From positions 248,001 to 312,000 of the forward strand of contig NZ_SNAQ03000004.1 in the NCBI RefSeq assembly GCF_004375085.3: DNA of 64,000 nucleotides, in the 5' to 3' direction. The stretch comes from Lewinella sp. W8 (GTDB taxonomy: Bacteria; Bacteroidota; Bacteroidia; Chitinophagales; Saprospiraceae). Positions 26,240-35,500 of this stretch are shown here, piece after piece; the first letter of the stretch is position 1, and every line of letters starts with the position of its first letter. The translations under genes and the position numbers were made by a program. The notes below the pieces were generated by a model. The model saw only the letters and a list, made by a program, of their open reading frames with translations, was not told where the DNA came from and did no database searches.

Positions 26240-27697
26240 ATGGAAGACCTCAAAGAACTCACCGAAATTCTTGGGGATGGCTTCCTGCCGGTTGGCCAGA
26301 CCAAGATGGGGCGGTTAGCCGAGCGAATGCACCGGTACCTCCGGAAAGCCGAAGTCCCCAGCAATGAGTCTGCCGCAAGCTACCTGGACATGGATCACAG
26401 TAAGAGTAGTTTCCGGAAGGTAAAGCACCACCTGAAGCTGGCACTCATCAACGGCATCACCGCCATCCAGCCCCAGGAGCCCTTGCCGGAAAGCCGCGCC
26501 GAAGCGGCACTTTGGAGCTGGAAGCGCATCGCGGTGGGTAAAATGGACGTACAGTTGATTCCCCTTGGCGTACCCTCAGACTTTGACCCCACGGTGCTGC
26601 ACCGGAAGTTCTCCCTTCCCGAAGCTTCGTTGCAACTGCAGGAATTGATCACCCGGGACCGGCCCGACAAGGCCGAGGAGGAAGACAATCTTAGTGAACT
26701 GGTGTACCACGGTCAGAAGGTATTTGCCGCCCTGTTCCACACCTCCTTCATGCAAAACCAGCGGGAGTCTTCGGAAAAAATTGAGGCCTTCTCCCGCGAG
26801 GCCATCGAAGAATTTTCTCCCCTGAAAAATCGCTTTGAAGACGAGAGAATCAACTACAACATCTACGCCATTGAGGCGATTTACTATTTCTCCATCTTTG
26901 ATTACGAGCGGGTGCTGGCCCTCACCGAGGAAGCCATCACCACCTTCCGGGGCCTCAACTCCCCCAACCGTGACCGCCTGATCCAGGTTTTCGAGCTCTA
27001 CAAAATCCGGGCATGCCTCCATCTGGAACGGTTTGAGGAAGGCTATACCACCGCTACCCGGCTCATTGAGGCCGGCGTCAAGGTAGCCCTGAACCAGGCC
27101 CTGATCCAGGAGCTGACCATCTTGCTGTGCCTGAGAACGGGCCATTTTCAGGAAGCCTACGACTTCTTCAGAACCATTAACCTCAAGAAATACAAGGCCA
27201 CCCTGTCAAAAACGCACGGTGAAACCATTGACATCTTCGCCGGATACCTTCAGTTCCTGATCGATATCGGTCGGGTGCAACAGGCTCCGGAGGATACCTT
27301 CTTCCGTAAATTCCGGCTGCGTAAGTTCCTCAATACCTTTAGCCACGCAAATAAGGAAAAGTCGCTCCGGAACGTACAGATCTTCGTCCTGAAGGTGACT
27401 TACCTGGTGGTTAACCACCAAAAAGAAGGGCTATGGGATGAAGTGGATGCGTTACAAAAGTATTTGCAGCGCCACATGAGGGGAGCCAAGCTGGGTCGGA
27501 GCAAGCTGTTTGTGCGGTCGTTGATTCTATTGGCCAAAAAGGGCATCAGTAAAAAGACGGTGGCCGAAGCAGAACGACAATACCTGAAAAAAATTGATGA
27601 GCTCCCCCTGGGGGAAACTCATCAACACACTTTCGTGGAAATTATTAGATATGACTATTTATGGTCGATTATTAAAGATTGTATACTGCCTAAATAG
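26240..27697 (+). CDS. TPR-like helical protein, paralogue B
   Basis: A 485-residue protein that matches its upstream neighbour in layout: an N-terminal segment (RLAERMHRYLRKAEVPSNES, then FRKVKHHLKLALINGITAI), a central alpha-solenoid with TPR-like pairs (YFSIFDYERVLALTEEAITT, LHLERFEEGYTTATRLIEAG) and the shared block ELTILLCLRTGHFQEAYDFF. The paralogues share a few conserved positions but are strongly diverged, which points to an old duplication or distinct partners. The genes are 6 bp apart and surely cotranscribed. Base composition drops towards A+T near the 3' end. The stop lies 10 bp from the end of the convergent peptide gene. Confidence 0.75.
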   Translation: MEDLKELTEILGDGFLPVGQTKMGRLAERMHRYLRKAEVPSNESAASYLDMDHSKSSFRKVKHHLKLALINGITAIQPQEPLPESRAEAALWSWKRIAVGKMDVQLIPLGVPSDFDPTVLHRKFSLPEASLQLQELITRDRPDKAEEEDNLSELVYHGQKVFAALFHTSFMQNQRESSEKIEAFSREAIEEFSPLKNRFEDERINYNIYAIEAIYYFSIFDYERVLALTEEAITTFRGLNSPNRDRLIQVFELYKIRACLHLERFEEGYTTATRLIEAGVKVALNQALIQELTILLCLRTGHFQEAYDFFRTINLKKYKATLSKTHGETIDIFAGYLQFLIDIGRVQQAPEDTFFRKFRLRKFLNTFSHANKEKSLRNVQIFVLKVTYLVVNHQKEGLWDEVDALQKYLQRHMRGAKLGRSKLFVRSLILLAKKGISKKTVAEAERQYLKKIDELPLGETHQHTFVEIIRYDYLWSIIKDCILPK

Positions 27698-27707
27698 CAC
27701 GGATTTC

Positions 27708-27848
27708 TTAGATGTCGATATCCTCCGTAACGATGTTTGCGGGGTCGGTAATGATGTCATCTACCGGATTGCCATCACCTCCGAAAATGGTCTTAAGCGT
27801 GTCGAGGTCCAATACTTTTACTTCCTTATTTTTAATTGCATCTTTCAT
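27708..27848 (-). CDS. Double-glycine leader peptide, candidate secreted acidic peptide precursor
   Basis: A 46-residue frame from ATG 27848 to TAA. Residues 13-24 read LDLDTLKTIFGG: Leu at -12, Leu at -7, Ile at -4 and Gly-Gly at -2/-1, exactly the hydrophobic spacing recognised by C39 peptidases. The predicted core is 22 residues, begins DGNPVDD and ends VTEDIDI. It has seven acidic and no basic residues and no Cys or Ser, so it cannot form lanthionine. A C39 exporter/HlyD operon lies 3.3 kb away on the same strand. A promoter-like TTTG-N19-CATCTTTG stands upstream. The gene is A+T-rich compared with its neighbours, is convergent with the TPR-like gene and appears monocistronic. Confidence 0.68.
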   Translation of the reverse strand: MKDAIKNKEVKVLDLDTLKTIFGGDGNPVDDIITDPANIVTEDIDI

Positions 27849-28239
27849 GATTATGTATTTATGGTGTTAAGAAGATGCTTCAAAGATGCACCGAACATTA
27901 TTCCGACCAAAGGACAAATTGCCAAATACCGTTCGTCAATTTTCCGTAAAAGTCAGTTTTCCAAATTTTATAGTAGCCTGATTATCAAATTCTTGCAATT
28001 TTTCGTCTTCCTTTCTTCTCCTAAATTATCGCTACTCGCCTCCTTTATGGCTAAGGCTGATTTCCGGAAAAATCCAATAATTTTTGCGCCCCCGGAGGGC
28101 CCCGAAGCGATGAGGGGCCATTAGCCTGCACCTGCGGTGAGCGCCCTTGCTTATACTCCTCGATAAAATGGTAACATCGGTTGCCTGAAGCACGGAAGTG
28201 TCTCTGGAAAAGACCGGTCCTGAAAAGCTACTTGCCGCC
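27849..28239. other. A+T-rich gap between the peptide gene and feoB
   Basis: No gene is supported. It holds the putative promoter of the leader-peptide gene, a GC-rich inverted repeat GGCCCC...GGGGCC near 28099-28120, and a GCACCTGCGG fragment near 28128. An open frame across this stretch on the plus strand starts inside paralogue B and is rejected. Confidence 0.6.
27881..27911 (-). promoter_or_regulatory. Putative promoter of the leader-peptide gene
   Basis: On the minus strand TTTG (27911-27908), exactly 19 bases, then CATCTTTG (27888-27881). This fits TTTG-N19-TAnnTTTG with one change and lies 32 bp upstream of the ATG. Confidence 0.5.
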
Positions 28240-30369
28240 TTAACTCAACCACTGGTATACCCCCATGGCGCTGACGTAGGCCAGCACGGTCATGAAGGTG
28301 AACTGAATGACCGGCCATTTCCAGCTGTTGGTTTCCCGCTTCGTGACCGCGAGGGTGGACATGCACATCATCGCGAATACGTAAAACACGAGCAGGCTCC
28401 AGGAGGTGGCCCGGTTGTAGACGGGTTCGCCAGTGACGAGGTTAACCTCCTCGGCCATCCGGTCGCGGATACGGAGCTCATCGTCCGCGCTGCCGATGGA
28501 GTAGATGGTGGCCATGGTGCCCACGAAGACCTCCCGCGCCGCAAAACTGGTGAACAGGGCGATGCCGATTTTCCAGTCGTAGCCCAGCGGAGCAATGGCG
28601 GGTTCGATGAACTTGCCGATGTGCCCGGCGTAGCTGGCTTCCAGCAACTGTCCGGCCAGAACATCCGCCGCTTCGTCTTCGCTCAAGGCCAGCTCAACGG
28701 CCATCTGCTCGGCGGCACGCTCGGCCGCTGCCATATCGTCGGCGGGTCCGTAGGAAGACGCCGCCCACAGAATGATGCTGATGACGAGGATGATCTTTCC
28801 GGCCTCCACCATGAAAGTTTTGACCTTTTGCCACACCGTAATACCTACGTTGCGCCACACCGGTGAGCGGTAGGTGGGCAGCTCCAGCATCAGGAAGCTA
28901 CGCTCCTGGGTCTTCATGATGTACTTAAACGCCAACGCGGAAAGCATGGCCGCCAGGATGCCAAGAAAGTACAGTCCGGCGAAGGCCAGGCCCTGCAGTC
29001 CAAAGCCAAGGAAGGTTTCCTCCGGAACGGCAAAGCTGATCAGGATGACGTAGACCGGAATGCGGGCCGAACAGGACGTCAGCGGCGTAACCAGGATGGT
29101 TAACAGTCGTTCCTTCCAGTTGGCGATGGTCCGGGTGCTCATGATGGCGGGAATGGCGCAGGCGTGGCCACTGATGAGGGCCACCACCGAGCGCCCGTTG
29201 AGGCCAAAACGCTGCATGATGCTGTCGAACATGTAGGCGGCCCGGGCCAGGTAACCAACTTCCTCCAGGATGGCGATGAAGAAAAACAGGATGGCGATCT
29301 GGGGAACAAAAACGAGTACGCCCCCCAGGCCGGCGATGATGCCGTCCACGATCAGGTCCGTCAGCCAGCCGGCCGCCAGGTTATTGCGTACGCCTTCCCC
29401 GAGAACCTCAAAGAACCATTCGATCAGGTCCATCGGCAGGCTGGCCCAGGCAAAAAGCGCCTGAAACAACAGGAGCATGATGGCCACGAAAATGATCGGG
29501 CCGAAGACGTGGTGGGTAAGGATCCCATCGATTTTATCACTGGTGGTCGAGCGGTCGCCCGCGTGGTGGACGGCCCGTTTCACGATGGGCTCAAAGCCGT
29601 CGTAGCGGGCCATGGTTTCCTCCACCTGCGCCTGAAGGCTATGAAAATTATGCTTCATCTTGGCGTTCTGGATCCGGTGCCGCAGGGGCTCCGGAACGTG
29701 CTTCAGCCAGGGAGCATGATGAATCATGAGCAGGGCGTGGTAGTCGTTGCGGGCGGGCAGGTCCTGCCGCAATTCCGCCAGAACGTCCCGGGCGCTGGCC
29801 CCGGGCTCGAAGAAGGGTTCTTCGGGACGGTAATCCAGGGGAGACCGCAGCAAATCCGCCACGGCCGCCTTGAGCTCCTCGGCGCCCCGCCCTTCACGGG
29901 CGCTGACGGGCACCACCGGAACCCCCAGTTTTTTACTCAGGTTGGGAATGTCAATCGTGAGCCCGTTGGTCTCGATCAGGTCGGCCATGTTCAGGACCAG
30001 GATCATCGGCAGGTCGAGGTCCCGCAGCTGGGTGAACAGCAGCAGGTGCTTATCCAGCTTGGTGACGTCGGCGACGTAGATCAGCGCATCGGGGAAGAGG
30101 TCGCCTTCGGGATTAGTCAACTCCTGCACCACCAAACGCTCATCCAGGCTGGTGGGATAACAACTGTAGGCCCCCGGGAAATCAATGATTTCCACCTCGG
30201 GCAGTCCTTCCAGTCGCAGGGTACCGGCCTTCTTTTCGACGGTGACCCCGGGAAAGTTTCCGATCCGTTGCCGAAGACCCGTAAGCAGATTAAATAACGA
30301 GGATTTTCCGCTGTTGGGATTACCCACCAGGCCTACCGTAGGCCGGGGGTTTATTTGATCATGATGCAT
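28240..30369 (-). CDS. feoB: Ferrous iron transport protein B
   Basis: The ATG at 30369 (MHHDQINPRP) gives 709 residues and overlaps the end of feoA by 19 bp; a GTG at 30399 is less likely. The N-terminal G domain has the P-loop GLVGNPNSGKSS, G2/G3 region with DFPGAYS, and NMAD as the G4 variant. The membrane part has two Gate regions, including VTPLTSCSARIPVYV, and the FeoB C-terminal helices. It imports Fe(II) through the inner membrane powered by nucleotide hydrolysis. The length and order of domains are normal for the family. Confidence 0.95.
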   Translation of the reverse strand: MHHDQINPRPTVGLVGNPNSGKSSLFNLLTGLRQRIGNFPGVTVEKKAGTLRLEGLPEVEIIDFPGAYSCYPTSLDERLVVQELTNPEGDLFPDALIYVADVTKLDKHLLLFTQLRDLDLPMILVLNMADLIETNGLTIDIPNLSKKLGVPVVPVSAREGRGAEELKAAVADLLRSPLDYRPEEPFFEPGASARDVLAELRQDLPARNDYHALLMIHHAPWLKHVPEPLRHRIQNAKMKHNFHSLQAQVEETMARYDGFEPIVKRAVHHAGDRSTTSDKIDGILTHHVFGPIIFVAIMLLLFQALFAWASLPMDLIEWFFEVLGEGVRNNLAAGWLTDLIVDGIIAGLGGVLVFVPQIAILFFFIAILEEVGYLARAAYMFDSIMQRFGLNGRSVVALISGHACAIPAIMSTRTIANWKERLLTILVTPLTSCSARIPVYVILISFAVPEETFLGFGLQGLAFAGLYFLGILAAMLSALAFKYIMKTQERSFLMLELPTYRSPVWRNVGITVWQKVKTFMVEAGKIILVISIILWAASSYGPADDMAAAERAAEQMAVELALSEDEAADVLAGQLLEASYAGHIGKFIEPAIAPLGYDWKIGIALFTSFAAREVFVGTMATIYSIGSADDELRIRDRMAEEVNLVTGEPVYNRATSWSLLVFYVFAMMCMSTLAVTKRETNSWKWPVIQFTFMTVLAYVSAMGVYQWLS

Positions 30370-30584
30370 GCCAATTCTTGCTTCCGAAGGGCTAAGCACT
30401 GGCGGTCAATCTTCACGTACCAGCTGCTACCAAAGGGAGATTTGCGGATGATCCGCAACCGTGAACCTGGTCGTACGCCAATGTCCATCAATTTGCTGGC
30501 CAGCTTCTTGTTCGTGAAGCGTTCAATGGTGCCAGATTGTCCGGCAGCAAAATGAGGAGCGGCAGCAACGAGTGGAAAGGGCAT
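30351..30584 (-). CDS. feoA: Ferrous iron transport protein A
   Basis: A 77-residue SH3-like FeoA domain: GTIERFTNKKLASKLMDIGV then RPGSRLRIIRKSPFG, the family signature, ending in a typical short beta-strand tail with ALRKQELACI. It supports FeoB in Fe(II) uptake. It overlaps the feoB start. A promoter-like element and a palindrome lie 20-70 bp upstream. Confidence 0.93.
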   Translation of the reverse strand: MPFPLVAAAPHFAAGQSGTIERFTNKKLASKLMDIGVRPGSRLRIIRKSPFGSSWYVKIDRQCLALRKQELACIMIK

Positions 30585-30605
30585 ATTAACGGCGATTTAC
30601 GGGAC

Positions 30606-30656
30606 CAAAGATAGTTGGGACGCAATTGTTTTTAAAGAGTCTAAATAAATTATGAC
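30606..30656 (-). promoter_or_regulatory. Putative feoAB promoter with adjoining palindrome
   Basis: On the minus strand TTTA (30636-30633), 19 bases, then TATCTTTG (30613-30606), 22 bp before the feoA ATG. An imperfect palindrome GTCATAA-TTTA-TTTAGAC (30656-30639) ends just upstream of the -33 element. This is a natural position for a metal-responsive regulator (Fur/DtxR type), but the regulator is not known. Confidence 0.5.
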
Positions 30657-30848
30657 ACTTTAGTGGTTATGCGATAGACAACCAAGATGCGACTCTTGTT
30701 GCTTACCGATGAATTTTTCCCGCCCTTTTTGCCCGATAATGACGCATATCATCATGGCGGAGCAGGTGCCAACCGAATTTCCGGGGAGCCATGATTTTCG
30801 TCATGTCGGCAAGTTCGATTTTTTTGCCGCTATGGGTCGGCCACGTCC

Positions 30849-31433
30849 TTACTTCAATTCCAGAATGTTGCCCATCCGGTAACAACGGCGGCAACGCGCT
30901 TCGTAAAGATCCTTCTCGCCGAGCACCACCGTATCCTGTTCCGACGTAAGCCGGTAGGAATGGGTGGCCAGATTACCGCAGTGAGAACAAATGGCGTGCA
31001 CCTTGGTGATGTATTCCGCAACGGCCAGCAAGCTGCAAATTGGCCCAAAGGGTTCCCCCCGGAAATCCATGTCCAGGCCGGCGATGATTACCCTTTTTCC
31101 CCGATCCGCCAGAGTCTGGACGTGCTTGACGACGTCCATTTCGAAGAACTGTGCTTCGTCGAGCCCCACCACGGTTACTTCCTCCGCCACGTTCAGGATT
31201 TTACGCGTGTCACTGATGGGGGTAGCCAACAGGGAATTACTGTCGTGGCTCACCACCCGTTCTTCTCCGTAGCGGGTGTCAATTTTGGGTTTGAAAATTT
31301 CTACGCTCTGCCCGGCGATTTTGGCGCGCTTCAGCCGGCGGATCAGTTCCTCCGTTTTTCCGGAAAACATACTCCCGCAAATGACTTCAATCCATCCACT
31401 ACGCTGACCACTGAAGTTAGGCTCTAGAAACAT
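30849..31433 (-). CDS. tdk: Thymidine kinase
   Basis: A 194-residue type II thymidine kinase. The P-loop is [11 protein letters not shown] (~20-27), the Walker B region is GLDEAQFFE with the catalytic Glu, and the lasso region holds [13 protein letters not shown]. Four Cys (CSHCG and ARCRRC) form the structural zinc site. It phosphorylates thymidine in the salvage pathway. The start MFLEPNF is typical of Bacteroidota Tdk. Confidence 0.95.
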   Translation of the reverse strand: MFLEPNFSGQRSGWIEVICGSMFSGKTEELIRRLKRAKIAGQSVEIFKPKIDTRYGEERVVSHDSNSLLATPISDTRKILNVAEEVTVVGLDEAQFFEMDVVKHVQTLADRGKRVIIAGLDMDFRGEPFGPICSLLAVAEYITKVHAICSHCGNLATHSYRLTSEQDTVVLGEKDLYEARCRRCYRMGNILELK

Positions 31434-31673
31434 GAATACTCGCTTTTTTACCGGATGGTAATTCCTCTTCGGGCTTGCGTAACGTCAACGCCCAATACCG
31501 TAGAAACCGTGGGGGTGAAGGATAAATCCGGTGGATTAGCGGGGCTAAAGCAGGGAATTACCGGCACCGTACACTACGGGAGGGCCTAAATACGATCGAA
31601 TATTGACGTCGAAGCAAGCTCTATCGTCCGGAGATCGTTAATTTGGCGCTCAAAGTACCGAAAAACTCCCCAC

Positions 31674-32396
31674 ATGCCCCACTCGCAAGCCAATCGCCTG
31701 CTCAATCGTATCAATGCGCTCCACAAAAGCCTTCAGCTGGATGAGGGAGGATCGCTGTCCACCATGGAACGCGACCTGATGTTGGGCTACCTCCGGGAAC
31801 TCTACGAGTACTACCTGAACGCCGCCGGACAACCGGCCACCCCGCCGCCGCCAACACCGGCCCCCAAACCGGCACCCCCAAAACCCGTTCAGGCAGCGCC
31901 CCCTCCGCCCGTCCAGCCGGCAACGCCGCCGCCCGCTCCGGCACCACCGCCCCCAACACCCAAGCCGGTCACACCGCCACCGCCGCCACCGCCGGTGGAA
32001 AGCAAACCCGAGGTAGCAGTGCCGACCCCACCACCGCCGCCAAAGCCGGCTCCGACCCCGCCACCGGCTCCCGCACCGAGCTCAGCCAGTCGGGAAATTA
32101 CCGCCCTGTTCTCCCAGGACGGCGGCAGCCACCTGGCCGCCAAATTGGGGAGCCAATCGGTCGATGACCTGACCCGGGCCCTTTCGATCAATAGTCGACT
32201 ACTCTACACCAAAGAACTCTTCGGTGACGATAATGACCTGCTGAATACCACCCTGCGGACGCTCAACAGTTCCGGCAGCCTCCAGGCTGCCCGCCCCGTG
32301 CTGGAAAGCCTCGCCAAGCGCTTTGACTGGACGCTGGAAGAGCGGCGGGAAACCGCCCTGGAGTTTATCGACCTCATCCGGAGACGGTACGCCTAA
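31674..32396 (+). CDS. Hypothetical protein with a long proline-rich linker
   Basis: A 240-residue protein of three parts: an N-terminal helical segment (~1-50) with MERDLMLGYLRELYEYYL, a proline/alanine-rich linker (~55-140) made of PPPP and PAPK stretches, and a C-terminal helical domain (SREITALFSQDGGSHLAAKL, TRALSINSRLLYTKELFGDD). The C-terminal domain with ALSINSRLLYTKELFG is common in Bacteroidota proteins of unknown function. The linker likely separates two folded ends. No signal peptide is seen. It is followed by a strong terminator. Confidence 0.75.
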   Translation: MPHSQANRLLNRINALHKSLQLDEGGSLSTMERDLMLGYLRELYEYYLNAAGQPATPPPPTPAPKPAPPKPVQAAPPPPVQPATPPPAPAPPPPTPKPVTPPPPPPPVESKPEVAVPTPPPPPKPAPTPPPAPAPSSASREITALFSQDGGSHLAAKLGSQSVDDLTRALSINSRLLYTKELFGDDNDLLNTTLRTLNSSGSLQAARPVLESLAKRFDWTLEERRETALEFIDLIRRRYA

Positions 32397-32461
32397 CGTT
32401 CCGGGTGCTTTCTTGGAAAGCAGACTTCCCACTAGCCTGTTACCGGTATCCCCAAAAAAGA

Positions 32462-32514
32462 AAACCTGCGGACCGGGAGGTGAACGAATTATTCACTTCC
32501 CGAACCGCAGGTTT
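32462..32514. terminator. Long hairpin terminator between convergent genes
   Basis: Outer arms AAACCTGCGG/CCGCAGGTTT and inner arms CGGGAGGTGAA/TTCACTTCCCG build a stem of ~21 bp around a short loop. The A-rich run at 32454-32464 gives a U-tract for transcripts of the minus-strand gene. It can serve both convergent genes. Confidence 0.88.
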
Positions 32515-32543
32515 CCTGCTAATCAGTATTGGTCCTGGCTACC

Positions 32544-35500
32544 TTACCGGGTTACCACGAGACGCTTCCGCGTTTGACGGTCACCGGAGATGATCCGTAG
32601 GACGTACATGCCGTTGGGCAGGTTAGTAATGTTGACGTCGTTGTTACCCGCGAAGATTCGACGGGTATCGATAATTCTACCGCTTCCCATGTCAACGATG
32701 CTTAGCTCTGCCGTGGGGTACTGAATCGGAAGCGTTACCGTCACCCAGGAAGCGGCCGCCGGGTTGGGGTACAGTTCCGCACCGAGGAGTTCCTCAAAAT
32801 TGCGGTTACTCGTAGTACATTCCATCTGACGTTCGAAGGAACCGATGTCCTTGCTGTCACCGAAGACGGCTTCACCACGCTGGTCGGGTCCCATGGCGTC
32901 GGGGTTACCCATGTCGATGGCGGGGCTGGGACAATCGAGGGCATGGGTTTTGGTGGAACCGCCATTGTCCGCCAGCGGCATGACTTTGGGGTCAACCGGT
33001 TCTTCGGCCGTACCGACGGTGTCGGTGGGTTCAGCCATGAAGGCAGACTCGTCGTCCGCTCCCACGATGTTGTACCCTCCGGAGGTGAAGGACCCCATGC
33101 CGGACAGGTCGATACCCGAGCCATCGGCCGTATTCGTTGCCAGGATGGAGCCGTTGATGGACAGGCTGTCCATCGCCGAGAATTGCAGCAGTCCGCCACC
33201 ATTGCCCATGGCGTAGTTGTTAGCGATGGTGGACGTATTGATGGTAAAGGTTCCGGCGTTGGCAATGGCGCCACCACCCGAAGCACTGGCATTACCACTC
33301 ACGGTACTGCTCGTCATGGTCATCGTACCACCACCGGCATTGTGGATACCACCACCGTTACCGGTGCTCATGGCGGTGTTCTCACTAACGGTCGAAGCGG
33401 AGATATTGATCGTACCACCAGCGTTGAATACGCCACCACCACCGTTGGTGGGGTCAGCACCCATCGCGATGTTGTTCTCGACACTTACTTCCGTGAGGGT
33501 CATCAGTCCGGCACCGTTCCAGAGGCCACCGCCTTCGGCGGCGGCAGAGTTGCCGGCCACCAGGCCGCCAGTCATGGTCAGGTCTCCGTCGCCGGTGATG
33601 TGCACACCACCACCGTTACCGGGGCTGGCTCCGGTGGTGTTGTTGGTCAGTACTACTCCCGTGAGGGTGAAGGTGGTTCCGGCACCGGAAACGTCTTCGA
33701 TGCCACCGCCGGCGCGGACCGCCGAGTTGCCGGAAAGGCGAGAGTCGGTTACGGTCAGGGATCCACCGGCATCGTTGAGGATACCACCGCCACTACCGGC
33801 TGCACCGTCCGCAACGTTGTTGATGATGATGGTGCTGTCGGCGATGTTGATCGTTCCGCCGGCGTTGAAGACGCCGCCACCACCCTGGTTGGATTCCGCG
33901 CCACTGGCGGTATTTCCGTCAATCATCACGCCCGTGATGTTCATGACGCCCGTACCGTTCCAGAGCCCACCGCCTTCGGCAACGGCCATATTGTTGATCA
34001 CCGTACCACCGGTGACGTTCATGTTGCTGGGGCCCGTGATGTGGACCGCACCACCATTGCCCGGTGCACTACCCGTGGAGTTACCGTCAAAGGTCACGTC
34101 GGTCAGGATGGCGGTAGTCATTTCACCGGAAACGTCCTCGATACCGCCACCAGCGCGGTTGGCGAAGTTGCCGGAGATGGTCGCATTGGTTACGGTCAGT
34201 GTTGATCCGGAGATGTTGAGGATACCCCCACCACTACCGGAAGTTCCGGAGGCGCGGTTGTTGCTGATCACCGTGGAGTCAACGACGACGATGGTACCGC
34301 CGTTGTTGAACAGTCCGCCACCACCATCATCGGCCGCATCACCCTGAGCTTCGTTATCGTCAATGATTACACCGCTCACCGTCATCGTGCCGGATCCGTT
34401 CCAGAGGCCACCGCCTTCGAGGGCGGCTACGTTGCCGGTTACGCTACCGTCGGAAATGGTCAGATCACCCATACCGGTAATGTGGATACCGCCACCGTTA
34501 CCGGGGCTGCTTCCGGTCATGTTATCGTTGATGGTCGTCCGGGTCACGGCAAAATTGGTGCCGGCTCCCGATACGTCTTCAATACCACCACCGGCGCGTA
34601 CGGCGGTGTTACCCGTCAGACGGGAATCGGTCACCGTCAGTGAGCCACCGGCGTCGTTGAGGATACCACCGCCACTGCCGGCCATACCGTCCGCTACGTT
34701 ATTTTCGATGACGGTGCTGTCTACTACGTTAATGGTTCCGCCGGCGTTGAAGAGGCCACCGCCTCCCTGGTTGGATTCGGCACCACTGGCCGTATTTCCG
34801 GAGATCATTACGCGGCTTACCGTCATGATTCCGGTGCCGTTCCACAGTCCACCCCCTTCGGCGGAGGCCGTGTTGTTGGCGACCAAACCGCCGGAAATGT
34901 TCAGATCACCCATACCGGTAATGTGAATGCCACCGCCGTTACCGGGGCTACTACCCGTAGAATTGCTCGTGATGGTGGTTCTGGCCACGGTGAAGGTGGT
35001 GCCCGCACCGGAGACATCTTCGATACCACCGCCGGCACGGTTGGAGGTGTTCCCCGAAATACGGGAATCAGTTACCGTCAGCGAGCCACCGGCGTCGTTG
35101 AGGATACCGCCGCCACTGCCGGCTGCGCCGTCGGCTACGTTATTCGTGATGATGGTGCTGTCGGCGATGTTGATCGTTCCACCGGCGTTAAAAACGCCAC
35201 CACCGCCCTGGTCGGATCCGGCGCCACTGGCGGTATTGCCGTCGATCATCACCTGGGTGATGTTCATGGTGCCGGTACCGTTCCACAATCCACCGCCCTC
35301 GGCGGCGGCGGTGTTGTTGACGACCGAACCACCGGTAATGTTCATGTTACTGGGCCCCGTAATGTGCACGGCACCACCGTTACCCGGCATGCTGCCGGTG
35401 GAGTTACCGTCAAAAGTCACGTTGGTGATGATGGCCGTAGTGGCCGCACCCGATACGTCTTCGATACCACCCCCCGCACGGTTAGAGGAGTTGCCCGAGA

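Noticed and set aside
27594..28124. 176-codon plus-strand frame
   Set aside because: It begins inside the TPR-like paralogue B and is antisense to the leader-peptide gene; composition is intergenic.
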